Part shown: in pieces, positions 1 to 8,370 of the stretch
Layout of the letters: every line of letters starts with the position of its first letter
Numbering within the stretch: position 1 is the first letter of the stretch
NCBI RefSeq assembly: GCF_009569385.1
Contig: NZ_WBOF01000001.1
Location: forward strand, 1,364,001-1,428,000
DNA length: 64,000 nt
DNA from: Streptomyces kaniharaensis
GTDB taxonomy: Bacteria; Actinomycetota; Actinomycetes; Streptomycetales; Streptomycetaceae
Direction: 5' to 3'
Position numbers and translations under genes: made by a program
Notes under the pieces: generated by a model
What the model saw: only the letters and a program-made list of their open reading frames with translations
What the model was told of the DNA's origin: nothing
The model's database searches: none

Positions 1-185
1 GGGCTGGCGCCCCTGCGGCCCGGTGGGCTCCCTCGCTGCGTCCACCACGTCCTCGGCTCCGATCCTGGTCCAACGCGCACGGCCCCGCGGCCGCCGCCGC
101 TGTCGTCACGCTCCGTGCGTCCTGTCTGTATTGTCCCGTGCGGCGGACGCCCGCGCCGCGCGCCGTCCACCGCACCGGCGGGGCA
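1..185. other. left edge, no gene called
   Basis: Several GC-rich frames are open here on both strands, but none has a convincing start with a ribosome site or a recognisable product. A minus-strand gene running off the left edge cannot be excluded. Confidence 0.3.
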
Positions 186-464
186 TCAGCCCTGTTCGGC
201 CGCGGCCTCAGCGCCCTCTGCCTCAGCGCCCTCTGCCCCCGGGCGGGCGACCAGCTCGACCTGGTCCACCGCGTTGCACCAGCGGCAGCGCACCGACTCG
301 ATCGTCTCGTTCAGGACCTCGGTCTCCTCGACCTTGGACTCGCCGGCCAGGTCGAAGTGCAGGAACTCGGTCACCCGCGCGGTGCGGGTCACGTCGAAGC
401 GGGTGAGGTTGCCGCACAGGGTGCAGCGCCAGCGCGTCTCGGCGGTCAGGGCGGGGACGGTCAT
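186..464 (-). CDS. small zinc-ribbon-like protein, conserved hypothetical
   Basis: A 92-residue protein with two CxxC pairs, CTLC near residue 15 and CRWC near residue 60, which is the pattern of a four-cysteine zinc ribbon. The tail is acidic and Ala/Glu rich, with a short repeat of the type AEGAEA. The ATG at 464 has a GAGAGGA ribosome site a few bases upstream. It is transcribed away from the rhomboid gene. The function is unknown; RNA or protein binding through the ribbon is only inference. Confidence 0.65.
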   Translation of the reverse strand: MTVPALTAETRWRCTLCGNLTRFDVTRTARVTEFLHFDLAGESKVEETEVLNETIESVRCRWCNAVDQVELVARPGAEGAEAEGAEAAAEQG

Positions 465-663
465 CGGGGTCCTCTCGGGTGGTCCCTGGATGGGCTGGGC
501 GCTCCCCCGGGGCCCCGGCGTCGGCGGCGGGAGGCGGGAATGCCCGGCCCAAGCCTATTGCCTGGGGCAACCATCACGGCCACCGGTTCGCGGGATCCGG
601 AGCGGGAGTCGGGCTCTAGTCCACCTGCCGTACAACACGGTGTTACAAAGGGCGCCCGGAGGG

Positions 664-1452
664 ATGCTTGACCGCATGGCGCTCGCGGCCCCCGGCCACA
701 CCGACATGCGGGACGGCGGCCCGGCCGTGCCCGCCCCGGCGGTCACCTACGCCCTCATCGCGGTCAACACCCTGGTCTTCCTGCTCGGCCCGGCCGCCGG
801 GCTCAACCCGCTCTACGGCAGCGGGCAGGCCCGGGTCTGCGCCGAGCAGCGGTACGAGCAGCGCTTCGGCGCCGTCCCCGCCGAACTGCTCGCCGGACGC
901 CCGCTCTCCGCCGAGCAGCTGGCCGAGGACCCGGTCCCCGGCTGCCCGGCCGCCGCCACCCCGGGCAAGCACCCGGCGCTCTCCGTCCTCAGCGCGCTCT
1001 TCCTGCACGCCGGCTGGCTGCACCTGGCGGGCAACCTGCTCTTCCTCTATGTCTTCGGCCCCACCGTCGAACGGCGGCTCGGCCGGGCCCGCTTCACCCT
1101 CTTCTACCTGGCCGTCGGCAGCCTGGCCACGTACGGCTTCGCCCTCGCCGAGGCGCACTCGCCGGACTCGACCCGGGTGCTGATCGGCGCCTCCGGTGCG
1201 ATCTCCGGCGTGCTGGGCGCCTACCTGCGCTTCCATCCGCGCTCCCGGGTGACCACGCTCGTCCCGCTGCTGCTCTTCCTGCCGCTGCGCTTCCCGGCCT
1301 GGCTGGTGCTCGGCCTCTGGTTCGTCCTGCAGGGGTGGTCGGTGCACGCGGCCGGCCCCGGCGTCGCCTATCTGGTCCACGTGATCGGCTTCTCGGCCGG
1401 CTTCCTCTACGCCTGCACCGTGGTCGGCCGTCCCCCGCGACGACCCGGCTGA
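664..1452 (+). CDS. rhomboid family intramembrane serine protease
   Basis: A polytopic membrane protein of about 262 residues. The rhomboid signature is present: HLAGNLLFLYVFG (membrane segment with the conserved Asn), GASGAISG (the GxSG catalytic serine) and a late membrane segment with HVIGFSAGF carrying the catalytic histidine. A long extracytoplasmic loop between the first two membrane segments has several cysteines. Rhomboids cut substrate proteins inside or next to the membrane. The frame stays open to 115, but GGAGGG at 658-663 and the start of similarity favour ATG 664 or ATG 676. The substrate is unknown. Confidence 0.85.
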   Translation: MLDRMALAAPGHTDMRDGGPAVPAPAVTYALIAVNTLVFLLGPAAGLNPLYGSGQARVCAEQRYEQRFGAVPAELLAGRPLSAEQLAEDPVPGCPAAATPGKHPALSVLSALFLHAGWLHLAGNLLFLYVFGPTVERRLGRARFTLFYLAVGSLATYGFALAEAHSPDSTRVLIGASGAISGVLGAYLRFHPRSRVTTLVPLLLFLPLRFPAWLVLGLWFVLQGWSVHAAGPGVAYLVHVIGFSAGFLYACTVVGRPPRRPG

Positions 1453-1493
1453 CGCCCGATACCCTGTCGGCACCCCACGAAGGAGCCGGAACT

Positions 1494-1775
1494 GTGATCA
1501 CCGCCATCGTCCTGATCAAGACCAGTGTCGACCGCATCCCGGAGATCGCCGAGGCCATCGCGGCCATCGAGGGCGTCAGCGAGGTGTACTCGGTGACCGG
1601 CGGCTACGACCTGGTGGCGATGGTCCGGGTGCGCAGGCACGACGACCTGGCCGACGTCATCCCGGGCCGGCTGAACAAGATCCCGGGCGTGGCCCACACC
1701 GAGACCCAGATCGCCTTCCGCACCTACTCCCAGCACGACCTGGAGGCCGCGTTCGCCCTCGGCCTCGACGAGTAG
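1494..1775 (+). CDS. stand-alone Lrp/AsnC ligand-binding (RAM) domain protein
   Basis: A protein of 93 residues that is only the C-terminal effector domain of Lrp/AsnC regulators, with no helix-turn-helix. The usual features are the ITAIVLIKT opening, the VSEVYSVTGGYDLV core and the late strand ending TQIAF. Such single-domain proteins form small-molecule-binding oligomers and may modulate full-length Lrp proteins. The GTG start at 1494 has AAGGAG at 1480-1485. It follows the rhomboid gene by about 40 bases on the same strand. Confidence 0.85.
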   Translation: MITAIVLIKTSVDRIPEIAEAIAAIEGVSEVYSVTGGYDLVAMVRVRRHDDLADVIPGRLNKIPGVAHTETQIAFRTYSQHDLEAAFALGLDE

Positions 1776-1782
1776 CGGCCCC

Positions 1783-3147
1783 TCAACGACGGGTGTCGGC
1801 GACGCAACGGCCGTCCTCGTTGCGGTAGTTCCACGCGGCGCCGTCCGTGACCAGCTCGCGGACGGCGGTCAGGAAGCGGTCGATGTGCTCGTCCGGCGTC
1901 CCGGCCCCGAAGCTCACCCGGATCGCGTTCAGGCTGCGCTCGCCCGGCAGCGACGGGTCGGGAGCGCCACACGTCGAGACCACGGCCGGCGCCTCGTCGT
2001 TCAGCAGGGTCCGCACCAGCGGGTGCGCGCAGAACAGGCCGTCCCGCACGCCGATGCCGTACTCGGCGGAGAGCGCGGCCGAGAAGTGCGAGCTGTTCCA
2101 GCCCTGGACGACGAAGGACAGCACGCCCACTCGCGCCGAGACCGGGCCGAACAGGCTCAGCACCCTGACCTGCGGAATCTCCGCCAGCCCCGCCTTCAGC
2201 CGGGCGATCAGCGCCTGCTCGCGGGCCTCCAGCGCGTCGAAGCCCGCCTCGGACAGCGCCCGGCAGGCTGAGGCGATGGCGTAGGCGCCGATCACGTTCG
2301 GCGAGCCGGCCTCGTGCCGTGCCGGGCCGGTGCGCCACTCGACGGCCACCGAGCCGTCGGTCTCCCGGGCCACCGTCCGGGTCGCGCCGCCGCCGGCCAG
2401 GTACGGCTCGGCCGCGTCCAGCCAGTCCGCCCGGCCGGCCAGCACCCCGGCGCCGAACGGCGCGTAGATCTTGTGGCCGGAGAAGGCGATCCAGTCGACG
2501 TCCAGCTCGGCCACCGAGACCCGGTGGTGCGGGACGAGCTGCGCGGCGTCCAGCACGACCCGGGCGCCGTGCCGGTGCGCGGTCGCGGTCAGGTCGGCGA
2601 CCGGCCACAGCTCACCGGTGACGTTGGAGGCCCCGGTGACGCAGAGCAGCCTGGGGCCCTCGGGCGCCGCGGCGAGCGCGGCGTCCAGCGCGGCGACGGC
2701 CTCGGCGTGCGAGCGCGGCGCACGCAGGTAGGTGACGCTCAGCCCCGCGTGGGCCCACGGCAGCAGCGAGGCGTGGTGCTCGGTCTCGAAGGCGAACACC
2801 CGGGTGCCGGCCGGCACGGCGGCGGCGAGCAGGTTGAGCGAGTCGGTGGTGGCCCGGGTGAACACCACCTGGTCGCCCTCGCGGAGGTCGAGGAACTCCT
2901 CGACGGTCAGGCGGCTCTGCTCGAACAGGTCGGTGGACAGCTGGGAGAGGTACCCGGCGCCGCGGTGCACGCTGCCGTAGTAAGGGGCGTACGCGGCGAC
3001 GTCGTCCCACACCCGCTGGAGCGCCGGGGAGCTGGCCGCGTAGTCGAGCGCCGCGTAGCCGACCTTCCCACCGCCGGCCAGCGGGACCTGGACGTCGTGG
3101 CCGAGGACGGCGAGCGGGGCACAGGTCTCGGTGGCGAGAGAAGACAT
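1783..3147 (-). CDS. class V aminotransferase, cysteine desulfurase (SufS/Csd)-like
   Basis: A PLP enzyme of 454 residues. FSGHKIYAPFG carries the Schiff-base lysine and VVLDAAQLVPHH the cofactor-binding aspartate. RDGLFCAHP lies where group II cysteine desulfurases keep the catalytic cysteine, so sulfur transfer from cysteine or a related C-S reaction is likely. ATG 3147 is chosen because an in-frame extension to 3195 would run into untranslated leader. The SAM-IV riboswitch and a good promoter lie directly upstream, which puts the gene under S-adenosylmethionine control and supports a sulfur-metabolism role. The exact substrate is not shown by the sequence. Confidence 0.85.
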   Translation of the reverse strand: MSSLATETCAPLAVLGHDVQVPLAGGGKVGYAALDYAASSPALQRVWDDVAAYAPYYGSVHRGAGYLSQLSTDLFEQSRLTVEEFLDLREGDQVVFTRATTDSLNLLAAAVPAGTRVFAFETEHHASLLPWAHAGLSVTYLRAPRSHAEAVAALDAALAAAPEGPRLLCVTGASNVTGELWPVADLTATAHRHGARVVLDAAQLVPHHRVSVAELDVDWIAFSGHKIYAPFGAGVLAGRADWLDAAEPYLAGGGATRTVARETDGSVAVEWRTGPARHEAGSPNVIGAYAIASACRALSEAGFDALEAREQALIARLKAGLAEIPQVRVLSLFGPVSARVGVLSFVVQGWNSSHFSAALSAEYGIGVRDGLFCAHPLVRTLLNDEAPAVVSTCGAPDPSLPGERSLNAIRVSFGAGTPDEHIDRFLTAVRELVTDGAAWNYRNEDGRCVADTRR

Positions 3148-3200
3148 GAGGATGCACTCCATCTGAGGTCGAGGGACCCCGGGAGTGCTGGTCACCGGGC

Positions 3201-3318
3201 GTCCGCGCTTGCCGCACGGACGGACTGCCGCGCGACCCGGTCCTCACCCAGGGCACCCCGCCACGGACGGAGGGTTGCCGGACAGCAAGCTGGGGCTTGA
3301 CGCTGTCACTCATGACCT
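3201..3318 (-). ncRNA. SAM-IV riboswitch
   Basis: On the minus strand the leader begins GGTCATGAGTGACAGCG. It continues with AAGCCCC, GCTTGCTG, CCGGCAACCCTCC, GGGGTGCCC and TGGGTGAGGACC, and ends with CGGCAAGCGCGG. These are the ordered conserved blocks of the actinobacterial SAM-I/SAM-IV superfamily, and the 3' CGGCAAGCGCGG element fits SAM-IV. The outer helix pairs GGTC near 3317 with GACC near 3239. SAM binding is known to repress downstream genes in this class. It lies about 50 bases upstream of the aminotransferase start. Confidence 0.88.
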
Positions 3319-3325
3319 GGCGAAG

Positions 3326-3355
3326 ACTCTAGGTTCGCGTCCGGCGAGCGGTCAA
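3326..3355 (-). promoter_or_regulatory. promoter of the SAM-IV-controlled aminotransferase gene
   Basis: On the minus strand TTGACC (3350-3355) and TAGAGT (3326-3331) are separated by 18 bases. This is a good housekeeping-sigma promoter whose start point would fall at about 3318, at the first base of the riboswitch. The IS30 element ends 54 bases further upstream, so the promoter is intact. Confidence 0.7.
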
Positions 3356-3412
3356 ACGGACATCCACCATTCGGACACGGCGAAGGGCCCGCGGGAGCGA
3401 CTTGGGTTCTAG

Positions 3413-4696
3413 GAGTCGTTGCAACACCCCAGTTCAGGGGATGCATTGGACTTCGAGATCCGCAAGGACCGGACGGCCCAGGGGCCTGTGAAGCTGCGCC
3501 GGGAACGGGAGGCATACTCCCGGCTCATGCAGCAGGGCTACACGAACACCGAGGCGTGCCGGATCGTCGGCATCGCCCGCCGGACCGGCCAGAAGTGGCG
3601 TCACGGCCGCGGAGCCGAGCAGCGGCAGAAGGCGGCACCACCGATTCGCATGGTGGTGCCGCCTTCCGGTGTCTCCCGGTATCTGAGCGAGGACGAGCGG
3701 ATCCACATCGCCGACCGGCTGCGGGAGAAGGCCACCGTGCGGGCCATCGCCGCGGAGCTGGGCCGCAGTCCGTCCACCATCAGCCGGGAGATCCGCCGCA
3801 ACCGCACCGAGGGCACTCGCGGGCAGTGGCACTACCGTCCGCACGCCGCCCAGGCCAGGGCGGACGCTCGCCGGCCCCGCCCCAAGGCCCGCAAGATCAC
3901 CGAGAACCCCGAGCTGCACGCCGCCGTCCAGGCGATGCTGGACGAGCAGTGGAGCCCGGAGCAGATCTGCCACGCTCTACGTCGACAGTTCCCCGACCGG
4001 CCGGAGATGCACGTGGTCCACGAGACCGTCTACCAGGCGCTCTACGTCCAGGGCCGCGGCGAGCTGCGGCGCGAGCTCGCCGGTGCCCTGCGCTCAGGCC
4101 GGGCCCGCCGCAGGCCCCAGCGGCAGGCCAACTGCCGGCGTTCCCGCTTCACCGACCCGATGGTCATGATCAGCGAGCGCCCCGCCGAGGCCGAGGACCG
4201 GGCCGTCCCCGGCCACTGGGAGGGCGATCTGATCCTCGGCAAGGAGCACAAGTCCGCGATCGGCACCCTGGTCGAGCGTTCGACCCGCTACGTGATGCTG
4301 CTGCACCTGCCCGGCGACCACACCGCCGAGACCGTCCGCGACGCCCTAGTGGCCACCGCCCGGACACTCCCGGTCCAGCTGAAGCGGTCCCTGACCTGGG
4401 ACCAGGGCAGCGAGATGGCCAGGCACGCGGAGTTCAGCCTGGCCACCGACATCCCGGTCTACTTCTGCGACCCGGCCAGTCCCTGGCAGCGCGGCTCCAA
4501 CGAGAACACGAACGGCCTGCTGCGGCAGTACTTCCCCAAGGGCACCGACCTGTCGGTCCACACGCCCGAGCACCTGGCCGCCGTCGCCGACCAGCTCAAC
4601 CGCCGCCCACGCAAAACGCTCGGCTGGGAAACCCCAGCCGAGCGTCTGGCTAAACTCCTCGCGGCCTAGACAACCGACCACGTGTTGCAACGACCA
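3413..4696 (+). mobile_element. complete IS30-family insertion sequence
   Basis: A 1284-bp element. The left end GAGTCGTTGCAACAC (3413-3427) and the right end (4682-4696) are inverted repeats matching at 13 of 15 positions. CTAG flanks both ends (3409-3412 and 4697-4700) and is the candidate target duplication, although CTAG is itself palindromic and could be part of the ends. A single intact transposase gene fills the element. It sits between the aminotransferase promoter and the 3' end of trpD, damaging neither coding region. Confidence 0.85.
3446..4669 (+). CDS. IS30-family transposase
   Basis: A DDE transposase of about 407 residues. The N-terminal half has helix-turn-helix segments (TNTEACRIVGIARRT; RAIAAELGRSPSTISREIRRN). 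The catalytic core shows GHWEGDLILG (first Asp), LTWDQGSE (second Asp) and the NENTNGLLRQYFPKGTDL block with the catalytic Glu. No frameshift or stop interrupts it, so it could be active. TTG 3446 is preferred: AGGGG lies 5 bases upstream and the protein then begins MDFEIRK, as in relatives. An upstream TTG at 3419 lies inside the terminal repeat, and GTG 3488 is another option. Confidence 0.92.
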   Translation: MDFEIRKDRTAQGPVKLRREREAYSRLMQQGYTNTEACRIVGIARRTGQKWRHGRGAEQRQKAAPPIRMVVPPSGVSRYLSEDERIHIADRLREKATVRAIAAELGRSPSTISREIRRNRTEGTRGQWHYRPHAAQARADARRPRPKARKITENPELHAAVQAMLDEQWSPEQICHALRRQFPDRPEMHVVHETVYQALYVQGRGELRRELAGALRSGRARRRPQRQANCRRSRFTDPMVMISERPAEAEDRAVPGHWEGDLILGKEHKSAIGTLVERSTRYVMLLHLPGDHTAETVRDALVATARTLPVQLKRSLTWDQGSEMARHAEFSLATDIPVYFCDPASPWQRGSNENTNGLLRQYFPKGTDLSVHTPEHLAAVADQLNRRPRKTLGWETPAERLAKLLAA

Positions 4697-4736
4697 CTAG
4701 AAACCGCCCGACTCCCGCGGGCCCCCAACTGCCGTG

Positions 4737-5813
4737 TCACATCCGGCTGGTGGCCTCCGACCAGCGCCGCAGCAGCTCCTGCGCCGTACCCGAGTCGACG
4801 GCCGCCGCGGCCCGCTCCATGCCGGCCGCCAGCTGCTCGGCGAGCGGCGCCCCGGTCAGGTCGAGCGCGACCAGCGCCGCCGCCGTGTTCAGCAGGACGG
4901 CGTCCCGCACCGGCCCGCGCTCCCCGGCCAGCACCCGACGGGCCACCTCGGCGTTGTACGAGGCGTCCGCCCCGCGCAGTGCCTCGATGCCGACGAGCTC
5001 GATGCCCACGTCCCGCGGATCGAAGGCGGTCTCGGTGACCGTCCCGTCCCGCACGATCCACACCCGCGAGGTGGTGGTGACGGTCAGCTCGTCCAGGCCG
5101 TCGTCGCCGCGGAACACCAGTGCGCTGGAGCCGCGCCGGGCGAGCACCCCGGCGATCAGCCCGGCGAGCCGGGTGTCGAAGCAGCCGACCGCGTGCGCCG
5201 TCACCTTGGCCGGGTTGGTCAGCGGGCCGAGGATGTTGAACGCGGTCGGCACCCCGAGGTCACGCCGGGCGGTGGCGGCGTGCCGCATCGACGGGTGGAA
5301 CCGGGCCGCGAAGCAGAAGGTGAGCCCGACCTCCTCGGCCACCTCGGCCACCCGCCGGGCCGACAGATCCAGGCTGATGCCGAGCTTCTCCAGCACGTCC
5401 GAGGACCCGCTGGCCGAGGAGGACGCCCGGTTCCCGTGCTTGACCACCTTGGCGCCGGCCGCCGCCGCGACGATCGCCGACATGGTGGAGATGTTGACGG
5501 TCTTGGCGCGGTCGCCGCCGGTGCCGACGATGTCCACCGCAGGCCCGGGGATGTCCAGCGGCTCGGCGTGCGCGTACATCGCGTCGACCAGACCGGTGAT
5601 CTCGTCGACGGTCTCGCCCTTGGCCCGAAGCGCGACCATGAAGCCGGCGACCTGGACGGGGGACGCCTCGCCGCTCATGATCCGGTCCATCGCCCACGCG
5701 GTGGCCGAGCGGTCGAGGTCCTCCCCCTTCAACAGCGCCGCCAGGAGGTCCGGCCAGGTGCGGACCACCTGCGCGGGGTCGGTACCGCCGTTCGCAGGGT
5801 TCGCGTTCACCAT
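4737..5813 (-). CDS. trpD: anthranilate phosphoribosyltransferase
   Basis: A protein of 358 residues transferring phosphoribose from PRPP to anthranilate, the second step of tryptophan synthesis from chorismate. The family motifs are VDIVGTGGD (PRPP binding), [18 protein letters not shown] and [12 protein letters not shown] 5813 is chosen over the in-frame 5843. The gene stands alone, as is common in this group, with no other trp genes in the window. Its stop is only 37 bases from the CTAG flank of the IS30 element, so any native terminator beyond 4700 has been moved away. Confidence 0.95.
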   Translation of the reverse strand: MVNANPANGGTDPAQVVRTWPDLLAALLKGEDLDRSATAWAMDRIMSGEASPVQVAGFMVALRAKGETVDEITGLVDAMYAHAEPLDIPGPAVDIVGTGGDRAKTVNISTMSAIVAAAAGAKVVKHGNRASSSASGSSDVLEKLGISLDLSARRVAEVAEEVGLTFCFAARFHPSMRHAATARRDLGVPTAFNILGPLTNPAKVTAHAVGCFDTRLAGLIAGVLARRGSSALVFRGDDGLDELTVTTTSRVWIVRDGTVTETAFDPRDVGIELVGIEALRGADASYNAEVARRVLAGERGPVRDAVLLNTAAALVALDLTGAPLAEQLAAGMERAAAAVDSGTAQELLRRWSEATSRM

Positions 5814-5930
5814 GGCTGACTCCAGCTGTTGTCGGTTCCCCACAGCGGGGACTCCCGTACGGATGGAGTCAGCCTATCCAGCGGCGGGGCGCCTCCGGGG
5901 CTGCCTTCTCTAGTAGTGAGACGGCAGTGC

Positions 5931-6356
5931 TCAGCGGGTGGCGGGCGCCCGCTTGGCCAGGCGCGCCCGCAGCAGCGTGGCCACCGCGCCGGCCAGCGCC
6001 ACCGGGTCCACCGGGTGGGAGATCGCCGCGTCGGCCCGGCTCCAGGCGGCCAGCCAGGAGTCCTGCGGCCGGCCGATCAGCACCAGCACCGGCGGGCAGC
6101 CGTAGATCTCGTCCTTGAGCTGGCGCCCGAGCCCGAGCCCGCCGGCCGGCACCGCCTCGCCGTCCAGGATGCAGAGGTCCACGCCGCCCTTCTCCAGGGC
6201 CTTCAGCACCGCGGGGGTGGTCGCGCACTCCAGGTAGGACAGCTCCGGCAGGTCCTCGGCGGGCCGGCGGCCGAGCGCCGTCAGCACCTGCTCGCGGGTG
6301 TTGCGGTCGTCGCTGTAGACGAGGACGGTGAGCGTCTCGTCGGTCGTGTACGCCAT
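5931..6356 (-). CDS. orphan receiver-like protein without output domain
   Basis: A protein of 141 residues resembling a CheY-type receiver. It has an acidic pocket at VYSDD, a possible phosphoacceptor in CILDGEA and the fold-ending HPVDP loop. The lysine usually seen before proline in the last loop is replaced by histidine, so phosphorylation is uncertain. There is no DNA-binding domain. The ATG at 6356 follows GGGAG. A perfect inverted repeat and a TAGCAT -10 element lie just upstream. It sits next to the cytochrome genes, but a respiratory link is only suggested by position. Confidence 0.7.
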   Translation of the reverse strand: MAYTTDETLTVLVYSDDRNTREQVLTALGRRPAEDLPELSYLECATTPAVLKALEKGGVDLCILDGEAVPAGGLGLGRQLKDEIYGCPPVLVLIGRPQDSWLAAWSRADAAISHPVDPVALAGAVATLLRARLAKRAPATR

Positions 6357-6378
6357 GGGCCCTGCTCCCTCAAGTGTG

Positions 6379-6406
6379 ATCCGGACCACGTTCGCCTGGT
6401 CCGGAT
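6379..6406 (-). promoter_or_regulatory. inverted repeat in promoter/leader of the receiver gene
   Basis: ATCCGGACCA (6379-6388) and its exact complement (6397-6406) are separated by 8 bases. The repeat overlaps a TAGCAT -10 candidate (6404-6409, minus strand) and the expected start point, 23 bases upstream of the coding start. It could be an operator or a leader hairpin. Confidence 0.55.
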
Positions 6407-6409
6407 GCT

Positions 6410-6753
6410 ACTCCCGTTTTCCCTCTCGCCGAGGCCCCTCGCGCACGTTGGTTCTCAAGCCGCCGCGCCCGTTGCTCACCCGTCCGGAGGACGGCCCGTC
6501 ACCCTGCCCCGCCCAGTCCACCCGTACGGCCGACGGGATGCTCCCGTCCCCTACCTCCGGCCGCTGCGCCGACCGGGCAACGACACGCTGGGCAACGGGG
6601 TCGAACAGCCCTCCGAGGAATCGTCAGAAAAGGGACACGCCGCTGCTCAGGTGCCGTCCGGCCACCCCGCCGCCCCCCAAGCGGGCATACCGCACGCACC
6701 GGACACTCCGAGGGACACCCCCCGGCGTGAAGACGGAATAAGGGACCGACATA
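6410..6753. other. intergenic region before the ctaE-qcrCAB unit
   Basis: About 340 bases that must hold the promoter of the cytochrome unit. I found no hexamer pair that stands out and no convincing gene. AGGGA just before 6754 serves as the ctaE ribosome site. Confidence 0.4.
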
Positions 6754-7374
6754 ATGTCCGTCGTGGCGACAGCAACAGCAGTAGAAACCGGGCACGCGCA
6801 CGGATCGGTCAACCGGCCGAACATGGTCAGCGTCGGAACGATCGTCTGGCTCAGTTCCGAGTTGATGTTCTTCGCGGCCCTCTTCGCGATGTACTTCACG
6901 CTCCGCTCCGTGAAGGGGCCGGAGTTCTGGACCGAGAAGGCGCACGCCCTCAACGTGCCCTTCTCCTCGGTCAACACCACGATCCTGGTGCTCTCCTCGC
7001 TGACCTGCCAGCTCGGCGTGTTCGCCGCCGAGCGCGGGGACGTGAAGAAGCTCCGCGCCTGGTTCGTGGTCACGTTCATCATGGGCGCGATCTTCATCGG
7101 CGGTCAGATCTTCGAGTACACCTCGCTGGTCAAGGAGGACGGCCTCTCGCTGTCCTCCGACCCGTACGGCACGGTGTTCTACCTGACCACGGGCTTCCAC
7201 GGTCTGCACGTGACGGGTGGTCTGATCGCCTTCCTGCTGGTCCTGGGACGGACGTACGCAGCCAAGCGCTTCACGCACGAGCAGGCCACCGCCGCCATCG
7301 TGGTGTCGTACTACTGGCACTTCGTCGACGTCGTGTGGATCGGCCTGTTCGCGACCATCTACCTGATCAAGTAA
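6754..7374 (+). CDS. ctaE: cytochrome c oxidase subunit III
   Basis: A protein of 206 residues with five membrane segments, the short actinobacterial form of subunit III of the aa3 oxidase. Family landmarks are [37 protein letters not shown] and the closing [14 protein letters not shown]. It belongs to the bc1-aa3 supercomplex in the cytoplasmic membrane. It is first in the unit ctaE-qcrC-qcrA-qcrB, with 186 bases before qcrC. The other oxidase subunits (ctaC, D, F) are on the opposite strand at 13-16 kb. Confidence 0.95.
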   Translation: MSVVATATAVETGHAHGSVNRPNMVSVGTIVWLSSELMFFAALFAMYFTLRSVKGPEFWTEKAHALNVPFSSVNTTILVLSSLTCQLGVFAAERGDVKKLRAWFVVTFIMGAIFIGGQIFEYTSLVKEDGLSLSSDPYGTVFYLTTGFHGLHVTGGLIAFLLVLGRTYAAKRFTHEQATAAIVVSYYWHFVDVVWIGLFATIYLIK

Positions 7375-7560
7375 CCAGCTGATCAGGTCGCTGGCCACCG
7401 GCTCCGGCCCCGCCCTCACCGGCGCAGGGCCGCTTCTGCCGGTGGCGACGCTCCCACCGACCGACCGCGCGCGCAGCCCTAGACAGGCAGCCTCGTGCCG
7501 GCCAGACCGGCCGCCGGGTGCAACCACCAGTCGACCAGATCCTGACACCGGGGTTATTCC

Positions 7561-8370
7561 GTGAAAAAGCTCTCCGCACGACGGCGCCACCCATTGGCGG
7601 CGCTGGTCGTCCTACTTCTCGCCCTGGCGGCAACCGGGGGGCTGTACGCCGCGTTCGCGCCCGCCGACAAGGCGCAGGCCGACGTCGCCGCGCAGTCGCT
7701 CGCGATCGATGAGGGCAAGAAGCTCTTCGCCGTGGGCTGCTCCTCCTGCCACGGCCTGAACGGCCAGGGCAGCAGCGACGGTCCGAGCCTGGTCGGCGTC
7801 GGCTCCGCCTCCGTCGACTTCCAGGTCGGCACCGGCCGCATGCCGGCCCAGCAGCCCGGCGCCCAGGTGCCGCGCAAGCAGAACATCTACACGCAGGCGG
7901 AGATCGACCAGCTCGCCGCCTTCGTGTCCTCGCTCGGCCCCGGCCCGGTCACGCCGACCAAGGAGCAGTACACCTCGACCAACCCCGAGGACATCTCCAA
8001 GGGTGGCGAGCTGTTCCGCACCAACTGCGCCCAGTGCCACAACTTCGCCGGCCAGGGCGGTGCCCTGACCAAGGGCAAGTACGCCCCGTCGCTGGAGGGC
8101 GTGGACGCCAAGCACATCTACGAGGCCATGCAGACCGGCCCGCAGAACATGCCGTCGTTCCCGGACACCACCATGCCCGAGGAGCAGAAGAAGCAGATCG
8201 TGGCCTTCGTCCGCCACACCACCTCCGATGAGCCCAACCCCGGTGGTCTCACGCTCGGCAGCCTCGGTCCGGTGACCGAGGGTCTGTTCGGCTGGATCTT
8301 CGGTCTCGGCACGCTCATCGCGGTCGCGATCTGGGTCGCCGCCCACACCACCAAGGCCAAGAAGTCATGA
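7561..8370 (+). CDS. qcrC: di-heme cytochrome c subunit of the bc1 complex
   Basis: A protein of 269 residues with an N-terminal membrane segment, two cytochrome c domains and a C-terminal membrane anchor. The heme sites are CSSCH near residue 60 and CAQCH near residue 156. Actinobacteria lack a soluble cytochrome c, and this tethered di-heme subunit carries electrons from the bc1 complex straight to the aa3 oxidase. The start is GTG. The stop overlaps the qcrA start in ATGA, so translation is probably coupled. Confidence 0.96.
   Translation: MKKLSARRRHPLAALVVLLLALAATGGLYAAFAPADKAQADVAAQSLAIDEGKKLFAVGCSSCHGLNGQGSSDGPSLVGVGSASVDFQVGTGRMPAQQPGAQVPRKQNIYTQAEIDQLAAFVSSLGPGPVTPTKEQYTSTNPEDISKGGELFRTNCAQCHNFAGQGGALTKGKYAPSLEGVDAKHIYEAMQTGPQNMPSFPDTTMPEEQKKQIVAFVRHTTSDEPNPGGLTLGSLGPVTEGLFGWIFGLGTLIAVAIWVAAHTTKAKKS

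Noticed and set aside
115..663. Long open extension upstream of the rhomboid gene
   Set aside because: Composition is typical of GC-rich noncoding frames, and the ribosome site and first membrane segment fit a start at 664 or 676.
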